Assembly: GCF_000368825.1 (NCBI RefSeq)
Contig: NZ_KB849718.1
Coordinates: forward strand, 14,874 to 78,873
DNA length: 64,000 nucleotides
DNA from: Acinetobacter ursingii DSM 16037 = CIP 107286
GTDB taxonomy: Bacteria; Pseudomonadota; Gammaproteobacteria; Pseudomonadales; Moraxellaceae
Reading direction: 5' to 3'
The position numbers and the translations under genes were made by a program. A model generated the notes under the pieces. The model saw nothing but the letters and a program-made list of their open reading frames with translations, was not told the DNA's origin and did not search any database. Each line of letters opens with the position of its first letter. Within the stretch, counting starts at the first letter, position 1. Below, one piece after another: positions 35,553-44,946 of the stretch.

Positions 35553-35584
35553 TATTCATTTGTTGGTAAGGTATTGAATATCCA

Positions 35585-37510
35585 TTAATATTTAATACCT
35601 AATTTTTTTAATTTTGAAATCAGTGTCGTTGGATTAATCCCTAAAAGCTTAGCTGCACCCTCATCACCAAAAATTTTACCTTCACATTGTTTGATTGCCA
35701 GTTGAAGATTTTCAGTTTCTAACTGTTTAAGCTGTTGTATCGATAGGACTTGCTCAATTGCTGTAGCGTGATTGTGCTGCATAGTCTGAGAGGATTCTTG
35801 TTCCAGTAAATATTTAAATGAAACAGCGCCATGTTTGGCAGTAATCAATGCTCGCTCCAACACATTTTGTAATTCTCGAATATTACCCGGCCAGTCATAG
35901 TGTTGCAGTTCGAGGATGTGTTTTTGTGAAAAAGGTAAATAAGGCACTTTACGATTTTCACTGATCAGCTTGGTAAAGTGTGAAACTAATAGAGGAATAT
36001 CTTCTTTTCTATCTCGTAAGGCGGGTGAGTGAATCGGGAATACATTCAAGCGGAAGTATAAGTCTTCACGGAAATTTTTGAGCTTCACTTCTTCTTTTAA
36101 TTTTCGATTGGTGGCTGCAATAATTCTAACATCGACGTGGCGAGTTTTTTCTTCACCAATTCGTTCAAAAGTTCCTTCTTGTAATACTCTTAATAATTTA
36201 CTTTGTAATTCTAGTGGGATTTCACCAATTTCATCTAAAAATAATGTTCCTTGATCTGCAAGTTCAAAGCGTCCAGCCCGATCACGCACTGCTCCCGTAA
36301 ATGCGCCTTTAACATGCCCGAAAAATTCACTTTCAAATAGTTCTGAGGGGATGGCTGCACAGTTAACACGTATAAGAGGTTGTTGTTTACGATGACTAGA
36401 TTGATGGATTGCACGTGCAATCAGTTCCTTTCCTGTACCAGATTCGCCATAAATCATGACATTGGCATCAGTAGAAGCAACCACTTTAATTTTTTCAATG
36501 ATTTGTAAAATTGAGGCACTATTTCCCACAATTTCATGATATTGATTCTCTTGTAATATCTCTTCCTGTAAATATTCATTTTGTTGTTCTAGGCGACTTT
36601 TTAAGTCTTGTAGTTCGTTAAGAGCATGGGTGAGTTGTTTTTCTGTATTTAAGCGTTCGCTGATATCTCTAAAGATTACAACTGCACCAATGATCTCGCT
36701 TTCACGGATGATTGGTGTACTTGTAAATTCCACAGGAAAAAAACTGCCATCACGTCGCCAGAAAATCTCTTGTATTCCTTCATGTACTACACCATCGTGT
36801 ACAGCTGCGTAGATTGGGCATTCCTCGACAGGATAGTGCGTACCATTCTCATGAGTATGGTGGTGTATTTTATGGATATTTTTACTAAGCACATCTTCTG
36901 GTTTTAATCCTAGCATTCTCGCACCAACGGGATTTATAAAGGTACATAATCCTTGTTTGTTAATACTGTAAATGCCGTCACCGACTGAACTGAGCAATAA
37001 ATGTTTGCCTGTGTCCGAGTCAATAAAAAGTTCCTGTAAGGCTTGCCATTCTTTTAGTCCTGCGCGGATGACTTTGTCTGCATTTTTATTCAGTTGGCGT
37101 AGCTCCAGATCTTTGACATCGACCAATGACCAAATAAGTAAAGTTTTATTTTTATATGGAATTGAAACAGAACTGACATCGAATTGAATTTTTTCTCCAT
37201 TTTTATCAAAAGCATATAGCTCATTATTCCATGCATAGCCTTTAGCTAGTGTTTCTTCTGTAAATGCCACTAAGTCTGGGAGTTGACTAAAATGACCAAA
37301 AATAGAGGTGATAGTTTTTTGAATCAGCTCATGGCGTTCATAGCGGAGTAATTTAGTAGCACTAATATTTACATCAATAAACTGATTTTGATGTGGGTCT
37401 AAAACGAGTAAGGCTTGAGAGGTGTGTTCAAATGCAAGTGGACGAATTGAATTCTCAGTAGTTACCCAATCGGAAATGAAGTCAGTATTATTCACGCTAC
37501 GAAATTTCAT
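35585..37510 (-). CDS. nitA: PAS-containing sigma-54 activator of the Nit1C cluster
   Basis: The 641-aa protein has two PAS domains (about 25-135 and 165-280), a short coiled coil, an AAA+ sigma-54 interaction domain with Walker A GESGTGKE (about 353), the GAFTGA loop that contacts sigma-54 (about 402) and a C-terminal Fis-type HTH (EGAAKLLGINPTTLISKLKK). It is divergent from the nit genes, which have a -24/-12 promoter. Its own start codon overlaps one of three palindromic sites, suggesting autoregulation. The signal is not known. In cyanide-assimilating pseudomonads the equivalent regulator is NitA. Confidence 0.92.
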   Translation of the reverse strand: MKFRSVNNTDFISDWVTTENSIRPLAFEHTSQALLVLDPHQNQFIDVNISATKLLRYERHELIQKTITSIFGHFSQLPDLVAFTEETLAKGYAWNNELYAFDKNGEKIQFDVSSVSIPYKNKTLLIWSLVDVKDLELRQLNKNADKVIRAGLKEWQALQELFIDSDTGKHLLLSSVGDGIYSINKQGLCTFINPVGARMLGLKPEDVLSKNIHKIHHHTHENGTHYPVEECPIYAAVHDGVVHEGIQEIFWRRDGSFFPVEFTSTPIIRESEIIGAVVIFRDISERLNTEKQLTHALNELQDLKSRLEQQNEYLQEEILQENQYHEIVGNSASILQIIEKIKVVASTDANVMIYGESGTGKELIARAIHQSSHRKQQPLIRVNCAAIPSELFESEFFGHVKGAFTGAVRDRAGRFELADQGTLFLDEIGEIPLELQSKLLRVLQEGTFERIGEEKTRHVDVRIIAATNRKLKEEVKLKNFREDLYFRLNVFPIHSPALRDRKEDIPLLVSHFTKLISENRKVPYLPFSQKHILELQHYDWPGNIRELQNVLERALITAKHGAVSFKYLLEQESSQTMQHNHATAIEQVLSIQQLKQLETENLQLAIKQCEGKIFGDEGAAKLLGINPTTLISKLKKLGIKY

Positions 37511-37551
37511 AGAATAGGTTATGAAATTTCATAATACTACGAAAAATCATA
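37498..37551. promoter_or_regulatory. Three palindromic activator sites upstream of nit genes
   Basis: Three 14-bp sites follow the pattern TAYGAAAWWTCATA: 37498-37511 (TACGAAATTTCATA), 37520-37533 (TATGAAATTTCATA, perfect palindrome) and 37538-37551 (TACGAAAAATCATA). They lie about 100-155 bp upstream of the sigma-54 promoter, the usual enhancer distance. The first covers the regulator's own start codon. Confidence 0.85.
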
Positions 37552-37652
37552 ACCTTCCAGCACTATATTTATCATCTAAAAGAGCAGTTTTGAAAATATT
37601 AATTATTATATTTCAATGATATAAAAATTAATTCCTACCAGAAAATAGATCT

Positions 37653-37668
37653 TGGCACAGCTCTCGCA
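37653..37668 (+). promoter_or_regulatory. Sigma-54 (-24/-12) promoter of the nit operon
   Basis: TGGCAC-AGCTC-TCGCA matches TGGCAC-N5-TTGCW except for one base in the -12 box. It lies 60 bp before the first nit gene, with the activator sites upstream. Confidence 0.85.
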
Positions 37669-37727
37669 ATAACACGGATAGACCAAAACAGTTGGTTGAA
37701 TCGAAACCGTAGATATGAGGAACGGCT

Positions 37728-38210
37728 ATGCCTAAAGTAGATATTGAACAATACAAAGATGGTGATTTTCTTGTCGATTATGAAGAAAAAGTATTTGAGG
37801 ATGTAAAAGCTCAGCCGGGTGAAAAAGCATTGGTGACTTTCCACACCGTTGCCTTTGAAGGTTCTATTGGCTTGGTCAATGTCTTACAAGCAAAACGATT
37901 ATTACGCAAAGGTTTTGAAACCAAAATTTTGCTCTACGGTCCAGGTGTTCAGTTGGGGGTACAACGTGGTTTCCCAACTTTAGGTGCTGAAGCTTTTCCT
38001 GGACATTTGGCGGTCAATAATCAGCTTAAAGCCTTTATGGAAGAAGGTGGTGAAGTTTATGCCTGCCGATTCGCATTACAAGCGCTATATGGTCAAACCG
38101 AAAAAGCATTAATGCCAGGGATTCGTCCAATCAATCCTTTAGATGTAATGGACTTGAAATTACTGATGCGTCGTGACAATGCACTGATCATTGATACTTG
38201 GACTGTTTAA
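37728..38210 (+). CDS. nitB: MSMEG_0572/Sll0783-family Nit1C protein
   Basis: The 160-aa protein is the conserved first member of Nit1C clusters, annotated elsewhere as a nitrogen-starvation response protein. The central part ([20 protein letters not shown] and the following [20 protein letters not shown]) resembles a DsrE/F-like fold. Its biochemical role is unknown. It starts 60 bp after the sigma-54 promoter with GAGGAA as ribosome binding site and is 24 bp from the nitrilase gene. Confidence 0.88.
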   Translation: MPKVDIEQYKDGDFLVDYEEKVFEDVKAQPGEKALVTFHTVAFEGSIGLVNVLQAKRLLRKGFETKILLYGPGVQLGVQRGFPTLGAEAFPGHLAVNNQLKAFMEEGGEVYACRFALQALYGQTEKALMPGIRPINPLDVMDLKLLMRRDNALIIDTWTV

Positions 38211-38234
38211 AGATTTAAGAAAGGGGAATAAGAC

Positions 38235-39227
38235 ATGAATCAGATTGTAAAAGCAGCAGCAGTACAGTGTAGTCCAGTGCTTTATAGCCAAAAGGAAACT
38301 GTACAAAAAATCTGTAATACGATTTTGGAGCTAGGTAAACAAGGCGTACAGTTTGCTGTTTTTCCTGAAACGGTAGTGCCTTATTACCCTTACTTTTCTT
38401 TTGTACAACCACCGTTTGCAATGGGTAAGGAACATTTAAAGCTTCTCAATGAATCTGTGGTTGTCCCTTCTGAAGCAACCTTTGCGATTGGTCAAGCATG
38501 TGCTGAAGCAAAAATGGTGGTTTCTATTGGGATTAATGAGCGCGCGGGTGGAACAATCTACAACGCACAGCTGTTATTTGATGCTGATGGTTCAATCATT
38601 CAGCATCGTCGAAAAATTACCCCAACTTATCATGAACGTATGGTGTGGGGACAAGGCGATGGCAGTGGGTTGCGTGCGATTGATTCTGCTGTCGGGCGTA
38701 TTGGGTCACTGGCATGCTGGGAGCATTATAACCCTTTGGCACGTTTTGCCTTAATGGCAGATGGAGAACAGATTCATGCTGCCATGTTCCCTGGTTCATT
38801 AGTCGGACAGGTGTTCGCTGATCAGATCAGTGCCACCATTCAGCACCACGCTTTAGAGTCGGGTTGTTTTGTGGTGAATGCCACAGCATGGCTTGATCCA
38901 GAGCAACAACAACAAATTATGCACGACACTGGTTGTGAAATTGGTCCAATTTCAGGTGGATGCTTCACTGCTATTGTATCGCCTGAAGGGAAATTTCTAG
39001 CCGAACCTGTTACTCAGGGTGAAGGTTATTGTATCGCTGACTTAGACTTTTCATTAATTGATAAACGTAAACGCATGATGGATTCGGTTGGTCATTATAG
39101 CCGTCCAGAATTATTAAGTTTATTGATTGATCGTCGTCCGACACAGGTACTACATGAACTTAAAGTCGAATCTTCAGATTTAACAAATCTTGAAAAGATT
39201 TCCAGATTTACGGAAGAGCAGGTTTAA
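38235..39227 (+). CDS. nitC: Nitrilase of the Nit1C cluster
   Basis: The 330-aa carbon-nitrogen hydrolase has the catalytic triad Glu45 ([12 protein letters not shown]), Lys127 (HRRKITPT) and Cys161 ([11 protein letters not shown]). It hydrolyses nitriles to carboxylic acid and ammonia. Nit1-type enzymes are required for growth on cyanide in several bacteria, probably through cyano-organic intermediates. AAGGGG precedes the start. It is the core enzyme of the operon. Confidence 0.95.
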   Translation: MNQIVKAAAVQCSPVLYSQKETVQKICNTILELGKQGVQFAVFPETVVPYYPYFSFVQPPFAMGKEHLKLLNESVVVPSEATFAIGQACAEAKMVVSIGINERAGGTIYNAQLLFDADGSIIQHRRKITPTYHERMVWGQGDGSGLRAIDSAVGRIGSLACWEHYNPLARFALMADGEQIHAAMFPGSLVGQVFADQISATIQHHALESGCFVVNATAWLDPEQQQQIMHDTGCEIGPISGGCFTAIVSPEGKFLAEPVTQGEGYCIADLDFSLIDKRKRMMDSVGHYSRPELLSLLIDRRPTQVLHELKVESSDLTNLEKISRFTEEQV

Positions 39228-39262
39228 GCCTTATTAAACCAATTCTATAGAGAGGGGTGAGT

Positions 39263-40342
39263 ATGTCTGCAATACAACTTTTGACTGATTTGCAATGTAA
39301 CGGTCTGAAATGGGATGGTGAATTTGGTCTATCTCGTAAAGGCGGTGCAGGGCCAAGTGATCATAAGGCACTCAGCCTAGATGGGCAGACGATGATGATT
39401 CCAGTGTTGAATCTAGCTGCACAAGAGTCTCCATACAGTGCCAAAGCTGATCCAGATTCTGACCAAGTGATCGTATTTAAAAACCGGATTCCTGTAGCAA
39501 CATTAACAGCCCCATCTCGTCCAAAGTTTTATGACTTAACTACAGACGAAGGTATTCCATATGAGCAAATTGCAACTTTGCATAGCCACGATGTCTTGGC
39601 AACAACAGTATTACAACATTGCATTCGTATGAATGATAAAGCTACGGCTTGTCAATTTTGTTCGATTGACCAATCTTTAAAAAGTGGTCGTACTTTAATT
39701 CGGAAACGTCCTGAACAGCTCGCAGAAGTTGCAAAAGCAGCTGTGGAACTTGATGGTGTACAGCAAATGGTCATTACCACTGGCACACCCAACACTCCAG
39801 ATCGTGGAGCAGAGATTTTATATGACAGTGTGAAAGCTATTCTGGCTGAAGTGAATTTGCCTATACAGGTGCAATGTGAGCCACCCGATGATTTTGCATG
39901 GTTTCAAAAGTTAAAAGATGCAGGTGCGGTGTCAATTGGTATGCATCTTGAAGCGGTAAGTGATCGGGTACGTCATAAAATTATGCCGGGTAAAGCAGAG
40001 GTTTCTCTTGATACTTACTTTGCAGCATTTAAGGCAGCTGTAGAGGTATTTGGTCGGGGGCAAGTGAGCACCTATATCTTGGCTGGATTGGGTGATACCG
40101 AAAATGAAATTATCGAAATGACTGCCAAATTGACAGAGATGGGCGTTTATCCGTTTGTGGTGCCATTTGTACCAATTCAAGGAACGGCACTTGAACATCA
40201 TTCAAAACCAGAGCAAGCCTTTATGCAGGCACTCTATCCAAAAATTGGTGAGCAACTTCGTCAAAATGGATTGCATTCAGAAAACACTAAAGCGGGTTGT
40301 GCCAAATGTGGAGCATGTTCTTCACTGAAAGCTTATGAGTAG
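39263..40342 (+). CDS. nitD: MSMEG_0568-family radical SAM protein
   Basis: The 359-aa protein has a cluster-binding motif with unusual spacing, C-x9-C-x2-C (HCIRMNDKATACQFCSID, Cys 120/130/133), and a second Cys group at the C-terminus (AGCAKCGACS), perhaps for an auxiliary cluster. The ATG at 39263 is preferred to the GTG at 39257 because AGAGGGG lies upstream at proper spacing. Radical SAM enzymes form organic radicals from S-adenosylmethionine. The reaction in this pathway is not established. Confidence 0.9.
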   Translation: MSAIQLLTDLQCNGLKWDGEFGLSRKGGAGPSDHKALSLDGQTMMIPVLNLAAQESPYSAKADPDSDQVIVFKNRIPVATLTAPSRPKFYDLTTDEGIPYEQIATLHSHDVLATTVLQHCIRMNDKATACQFCSIDQSLKSGRTLIRKRPEQLAEVAKAAVELDGVQQMVITTGTPNTPDRGAEILYDSVKAILAEVNLPIQVQCEPPDDFAWFQKLKDAGAVSIGMHLEAVSDRVRHKIMPGKAEVSLDTYFAAFKAAVEVFGRGQVSTYILAGLGDTENEIIEMTAKLTEMGVYPFVVPFVPIQGTALEHHSKPEQAFMQALYPKIGEQLRQNGLHSENTKAGCAKCGACSSLKAYE

Positions 40343-40352
40343 GAGAAACAGT

Positions 40353-40916
40353 ATGCAACTTTCTGGTTATCCATGGTTATTAGAATTAAATGAAGGCCTA
40401 AAACAGTTTGTCACAGATGACATTGTTATCAAGGTGGTCACTGAAGACTGGGAACGACGTCAATATTATCGCCTGCGAGAGGCAACTTTTCGTGATGAAC
40501 AAAAAATCCTAAAAGAAGACCGTGATGAATATGACTTTAAAGCTCTAGGTATTGTTGCGATCGGACAAATGTTTGGTGAGCATGATCGTGTCATAGGTGC
40601 TGTGCGTATCTTCCCAGATGAAACAAATACATGGTGGGGTGGGCGTTTATGTGTAGAGCCATTATACCGCCATCATCATGCTATTGGTAAAGCGTTGATT
40701 AATGCAGCAGTGACGACGGCAAAAAATCTAGGATGTAAAACATTCTTAGCGACTGTACAGCAACAAAATGAGCGTTATTTTCAGAAATTATGTTGGGACA
40801 GTGTCCGTGAATTAATGGTTGCTGAAATTCCACATATGATGATGCAAGCTCAAATTGAACATTATCCGCTACAGCATGTGGTCATGCAGGCTTATATGCA
40901 AAAAGAGGTGGAATGA
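40353..40916 (+). CDS. nitE: MSMEG_0567/Sll0786-family GNAT acetyltransferase
   Basis: The 187-aa protein has a GNAT fold, with acetyl-CoA loop region GGRLCVEPLYRHHHAIGKAL and the following NAAVTTAKNLGC. The start MQLSGYP at 40353 is preferred (AGGAG 7 bases upstream) over the ATG at 40335 that overlaps nitD. It is coupled to nitF by a 4-base overlap. The acyl acceptor is unknown. Confidence 0.88.
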   Translation: MQLSGYPWLLELNEGLKQFVTDDIVIKVVTEDWERRQYYRLREATFRDEQKILKEDRDEYDFKALGIVAIGQMFGEHDRVIGAVRIFPDETNTWWGGRLCVEPLYRHHHAIGKALINAAVTTAKNLGCKTFLATVQQQNERYFQKLCWDSVRELMVAEIPHMMMQAQIEHYPLQHVVMQAYMQKEVE

Positions 40917-41962
40917 TGATGTCACTCAATCAACTTCTTGAATATTTAAGACATACCCCAGCGATGCAATCAAAACAGGTGATTGCTAAAAGTGTAAAGA
41001 TCCCGAATCTGGATAAAGTGAACTCTCTGCAAGCTTTATACGCTTATCCTGGAGATGATACTGCCGCTATTGCCGTCCAAGGACAATATATTTTACATGC
41101 GTGTGAAGGGATGTTACCTAGTTTTGTTGCTAATCATCCTTATTTTGCGGGTTGGTCTGCAGTCATGGCAAATATCAGTGACATTGCAGCAATGGGTGGT
41201 CGTGCATTGTCAGTTGTGAATAGCTTTTGGCATACAAATGTTGAGCATGCTCAATTATTAATGCAAGGCATGCAAGATGCTTGTACTGCTTATGATGTTG
41301 CATTGATTGGTGGGCATAGCAATATCGCTGAAAGTTATCAGCCTGCTTTATCCGTTGCCATTCAAGGAACAGCACAGAAATTATTGTCGGTTTTGCATGT
41401 TAAACCACAGCAAAAGATTTTGATTGCTTTAAATCTACAAGGTCAATTTCATCCCAACACTGTGTATTGGAAATGCTTTGAACGAGTATCTGGACGTATT
41501 TTACAAGCACAGCTCTCAGTAATGCCGCAACTTGCACAACAAGGAGTGGTATATGCCGCACGAGATATTAGTAATGCAGGTATTTTAGGCAGTTTGCTCA
41601 TGCTACTTGAGGCAACGCAAAGTGGCGCAGACATTGACCTTCAAAAAATTCCAAGACCACAAAATGTGGACTGGCAGACGTGGCTACAAATATTTCCAAG
41701 TTATGGCTTTTTGCTGACAGCTGATGAAGGCGAATGCGAAGAGATCATTGAGTTATTTGACAGTCAGGGTATTTGCTGTGCAGTGATTGGTGAAACTAAT
41801 GCCAGTGGAAAAGTTCATGTGCATGATCAGAAGCAAAGTGCTCAATTCTGGGATTTTCAACAGCAAATATTTACTGGTTTTAACTATGCCGAAATTTTAA
41901 AAAAGTTAAAGGCTCAGTCGGATCCGACTGAGCCGATAGAGAAGGAGGCAGCATATGCCTAG
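40913..41962 (+). CDS. nitF: Sll0787-family AIR synthase-like protein
   Basis: The 349-aa PurM/SelD-like protein has an N-terminal nucleotide-binding region (YPGDDTAAIAV; GWSAVMANISDIAAMGGRAL) and a C-terminal AIRS_C domain (VYAARDISNAGILGSLLMLL). The family uses ATP to activate an oxygen or amide group. It overlaps nitE and nitG. The function in Nit1C is still unclear. Confidence 0.88.
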   Translation: MMMSLNQLLEYLRHTPAMQSKQVIAKSVKIPNLDKVNSLQALYAYPGDDTAAIAVQGQYILHACEGMLPSFVANHPYFAGWSAVMANISDIAAMGGRALSVVNSFWHTNVEHAQLLMQGMQDACTAYDVALIGGHSNIAESYQPALSVAIQGTAQKLLSVLHVKPQQKILIALNLQGQFHPNTVYWKCFERVSGRILQAQLSVMPQLAQQGVVYAARDISNAGILGSLLMLLEATQSGADIDLQKIPRPQNVDWQTWLQIFPSYGFLLTADEGECEEIIELFDSQGICCAVIGETNASGKVHVHDQKQSAQFWDFQQQIFTGFNYAEILKKLKAQSDPTEPIEKEAAYA

Positions 41963-42245
41963 CGTGAATTTTACCGTGAAATGGCCGAATGGCGAGCAGA
42001 TTCAATATTACTCTCCATCCACGGTGATTTATGAATATCTAGCTAAAGGACATTCATATCCAGCAATACAGTTTTTAAAGTTGGCTGAAGATGGGTTATC
42101 AGCTGCATCAGAACGAGTACGAGTACGTTATGGCTTTGCATGTAGTTCAGCCATGGACAGTCTATCCACGATTAAACGCCAAGCTAACTTATTCGCCTTA
42201 AAAGACGAAGACCAAATTGAAATTACTGAAATGCACAATGAATAA
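41955..42245 (+). CDS. nitG: MSMEG_0570-family Nit1C small protein
   Basis: The 96-aa protein (MPSVNFTVKWPNGEQIQYYS..., ending DQIEITEMHNE) is a conserved small Nit1C member. It overlaps nitF by 8 bp and has AAGGAGG upstream. No catalytic motif is visible. It may bind or regulate a cluster enzyme. Confidence 0.85.
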   Translation: MPSVNFTVKWPNGEQIQYYSPSTVIYEYLAKGHSYPAIQFLKLAEDGLSAASERVRVRYGFACSSAMDSLSTIKRQANLFALKDEDQIEITEMHNE

Positions 42246-42252
42246 GGGGAAC

Positions 42253-43551
42253 ATGATGTTTAATATGCAAATTCAAGATTTACAACCAAATTATGACGTC
42301 GTGATTGTTGGTGGTGGCCAGGCAGGGTTATGTATCAGTCATTATTTACAAAAAGCAGGGATTGATCATGTGATTCTAGAAAAAGAATCAGAGTTGACCC
42401 ATAGCTGGCGTAGTAAACGGTGGGATAATTTCACTTTGGTTACCCCCAATTGGCAATGTTTGCTTCCAGAGCATCCATATAACGGTAATGACCCTGATGG
42501 ATTTATGAAAAAAAATGAGATTGTTGAATATTTGGATCAGTTTATTGAAAAGCTCAATCCACCTGCAATTTTAGGTGTTGCAGTTCAGCATGTTGAAAAA
42601 GTTGCAGACCAGTCTTTTGTGATTGAGACAGATCTGGGGACGACAACTGCGAAGCAGTTAGTGGTTGCTGCAGGAGGGTATCACACGCCAATTTATCCAA
42701 AGCTTTCATCTGCTTTACCTGAAAATGTCACGGTAATTCATTCTGAACAATACTTTAATGCTGAGCAATTACCTGCGGGCAATGTTTTGGTGGTTGGCTC
42801 TGGGCAGTCAGGTGCGCAAATTGCTGAAGATTTACATCTTGCTGGCAAAAAAGTTTATTTATCTACAGGAGATGCACCACGTTGTGCGCGTTTTTATCGT
42901 GGTAAAGACGTAGTGAAGTGGCTTTATGAAATGGGTTATTACGAAACAACTGTCAAAGATCACCGATATAGTGAAGAGGTTCGTAACAGCACTAATCATT
43001 ATGTGACTGGGCGAGATGGTGGTCGTGATATTGATCTACGTAAATTTGCATTAGAAGGTATGAGATTGCTTGGAAGATTTGAGGACTATAAGGAAGGTCA
43101 GTTTGTCTTCCGTCCAGATTTAATCCAGAACCTAGACATGGCAGATGCAACTTACAATCGTATTAATGCCTCTATTGATGACTATATAGAGAAAAATAAT
43201 ATTGTTACTGAAGAGCCAGCATCTGTATATCAGCCACTTTGGCAGCCAGAACAGGAAATTACCCATATTGATTTAGTTGAAGAGAACATCACTTCGATCA
43301 TTTGGTGTATCGGATTTAGACCAGACTATTCTTGGATTGATTTAGACATATTCCAGACAAATGGATATCCAAAACATGATCGCGGTATTACCGTTGACCC
43401 TGAAGTAAGCTTTATTGGTTTACCTTGGTTAAACACATGGGGTTCAGGACGTTTTATGGATGTTGCTAAAGATGCTGAGTTTATTGCTGATCATCTCATT
43501 CAACAATTAAATGTTGCACCTCTGCATATATCCTCAACATTATCATCATAG
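42253..43551 (+). CDS. nitH: MSMEG_0569-family flavin-dependent oxidoreductase
   Basis: This protein of about 432 aa has two dinucleotide-binding motifs: VVIVGGGQAGLCISHYLQ for FAD near the start and VLVVGSGQSGAQIAEDL for NAD(P)H in the middle, as in class B flavin monooxygenases. AAGGGGA lies just before the ATG pair at 42253/42256, so this start is preferred to the upstream ATG inside nitG. It is the last gene of the cluster and could oxidise a cyanide- or nitrile-derived intermediate. Confidence 0.9.
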   Translation: MMFNMQIQDLQPNYDVVIVGGGQAGLCISHYLQKAGIDHVILEKESELTHSWRSKRWDNFTLVTPNWQCLLPEHPYNGNDPDGFMKKNEIVEYLDQFIEKLNPPAILGVAVQHVEKVADQSFVIETDLGTTTAKQLVVAAGGYHTPIYPKLSSALPENVTVIHSEQYFNAEQLPAGNVLVVGSGQSGAQIAEDLHLAGKKVYLSTGDAPRCARFYRGKDVVKWLYEMGYYETTVKDHRYSEEVRNSTNHYVTGRDGGRDIDLRKFALEGMRLLGRFEDYKEGQFVFRPDLIQNLDMADATYNRINASIDDYIEKNNIVTEEPASVYQPLWQPEQEITHIDLVEENITSIIWCIGFRPDYSWIDLDIFQTNGYPKHDRGITVDPEVSFIGLPWLNTWGSGRFMDVAKDAEFIADHLIQQLNVAPLHISSTLSS

Positions 43552-43566
43552 GCTTATGATATACGC

Positions 43567-43719
43567 TGAATTATCAGGAGACTTTCCCTTGGGAGATTCT
43601 AGGCAGCTAACTTATAAAAGTCTTCGACCATTTGATTTGGTGTCTTAAAACCCAAACCCTTTTGAATTCTTCGATGATTATAAAATAACTCAATGTATTT
43701 TATAATATCTGATGTGTGC
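43567..43719. repeat. Extra IS3 orfB tail, tandem with an intact copy
   Basis: This 153-bp stretch repeats the first 150 bp of the adjacent IS3 element, TGAATTATCAGGAGACTTTC and onwards, with several differences. It encodes the C-terminus of a related OrfB ending FYKLAA. It is a leftover end of a second IS3 isoform next to the first. Confidence 0.85.
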
Positions 43720-44640
43720 TGAATTATCAGGAGACTTTCCCTTGGGAGATTCTAGGCAGCTAACCGATAAAAGTCTTCTGCCATTTGATTTGGTGTCTTA
43801 AAATCCAAGCCTTTTTGAATTCTTCGTTGATTATAAAATAACTCTATATATTTTGTAATATCCGCTTTGGCTTCTTCTCTTGTTTTGTAGTTGCGATGAT
43901 GGACTAGTTCATTTTTGAGTATGCCCCAGAAACTCTCTATCGGTGCATTATCAAAGCAGTCTCCGCGCTTGCTCATTGAACCTTGAAAACCATATTGCTC
44001 AAGTATATTTCGATATTCATGGCTGCAATATTGACTTCCTCTGTCTGAATGCATAATCAGTTCTTTGGTTGGTTTTTGATTGTGAATAGCCATATTTAGC
44101 GCATTACAAACAAGCTTGGCTGTCATGCGCTCATTTAAGCTATAGCCAACAACCTGTTTCGTGTAAAGATCTTTGACAGCTGCCAAGTACAACCAGCCCT
44201 CAGCCGTCCAAATGTAGGTAATGTCACTCGACCACGCAAGATTAGGCTTCGTCATTGAAAACTGTTGCTTGAGTAAATTGTCATCAATAGAACGGTTGTG
44301 ATCACTGTTCGTGGTTCTTTTGAAACGCTTATGGCGCTTACAATGCAACTGATTTGATTTTTTTATTTGGCGCACAGCATACGTACTTATTTTGATACCT
44401 TGCGCTTGTAAATGCTTGGTTAATCGAACATAGCCATAGCTTTGTTTGGTTTCTTCATGGGCTATTTTGACCAAAATTGTCTGCTGATTTCGCTGAATTG
44501 ATCTTTTACTCATGCCTCGCTTTAGCCAATCATAAAAGCGAGAAACGGATAGACGAAGTAATCGAGCCATTAAAATAATCGGAAATAAGTGGCTTTGCGA
44601 TTTCATATAGGCGTACCTCCTTACCCAAGTTACGCCTTAA
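43720..44640 (-). mobile_element. IS3-family element, orfA missing
   Basis: Contains the TGAATTATCAGG... end and an intact orfB but no orfA upstream. The sequence after orfB runs into an IS5-type end at 44676-44692. The element is therefore incomplete at its right side. Confidence 0.75.
43752..44606 (-). CDS. IS3-family OrfB (DDE transposase part)
   Basis: The 284-aa protein has HTH_21 at the N-terminus, then rve integrase core: SSDITYIWTAEGWLYLAAV (Asp), MHSDRGSQYCS (Asp) and FDNAPIESFWGILKNEL (Glu). It is intact, but OrfA, needed for the active OrfAB fusion, is not present. Probably inactive alone. Confidence 0.93.
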   Translation of the reverse strand: MKSQSHLFPIILMARLLRLSVSRFYDWLKRGMSKRSIQRNQQTILVKIAHEETKQSYGYVRLTKHLQAQGIKISTYAVRQIKKSNQLHCKRHKRFKRTTNSDHNRSIDDNLLKQQFSMTKPNLAWSSDITYIWTAEGWLYLAAVKDLYTKQVVGYSLNERMTAKLVCNALNMAIHNQKPTKELIMHSDRGSQYCSHEYRNILEQYGFQGSMSKRGDCFDNAPIESFWGILKNELVHHRNYKTREEAKADITKYIELFYNQRRIQKGLDFKTPNQMAEDFYRLAA

Positions 44641-44654
44641 ATTTGGCTCAATTA

Positions 44655-44692
44655 GGGGCGCTTTGCATTTCAAATCTTTGTGTAACAAAGCC
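44655..44692. mobile_element. IS5/IS903-type right-end remnant
   Basis: GGGGCGCTTTGC, then CAAATCTTTGTGTAACAAAGCC, closely resembling the right end of the element at 250-517. It marks the boundary between the low-GC backbone and the GC-rich stress locus. Confidence 0.7.
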
Positions 44693-44892
44693 GCTGTACA
44701 TTGACTCTTGATATTTTTTCCTGGTAAACGCAAAGTCTTACAAAGTCTTGCAAGGATTTCCTTGGCCGGAACCGCAAAGCGACGCGATTGGAGAGGGCGA
44801 AATGAAAGCGCACCTACAGGTGATTTTCACGCTCGATCCCGATCAACGGCTGACGCGGGGCAGCGCGTTTTTCTCAAAAAACAAAAAGAGAT

Positions 44893-44917
44893 GAGGCACC
44901 GTGATCGTCGGTGCCTC
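44893..44917 (+). promoter_or_regulatory. Leader hairpin upstream of clpK
   Basis: GAGGCACCG-TGATCGT-CGGTGCCTC, a perfect 9-bp GC-rich stem 30 bp before clpK, without a following T-run. It may be a terminator remnant of an upstream gene or a structured leader. Its role is uncertain. Confidence 0.55.
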
Positions 44918-44946
44918 GTCAGATCAATCTTTACAGGAGCATCATC

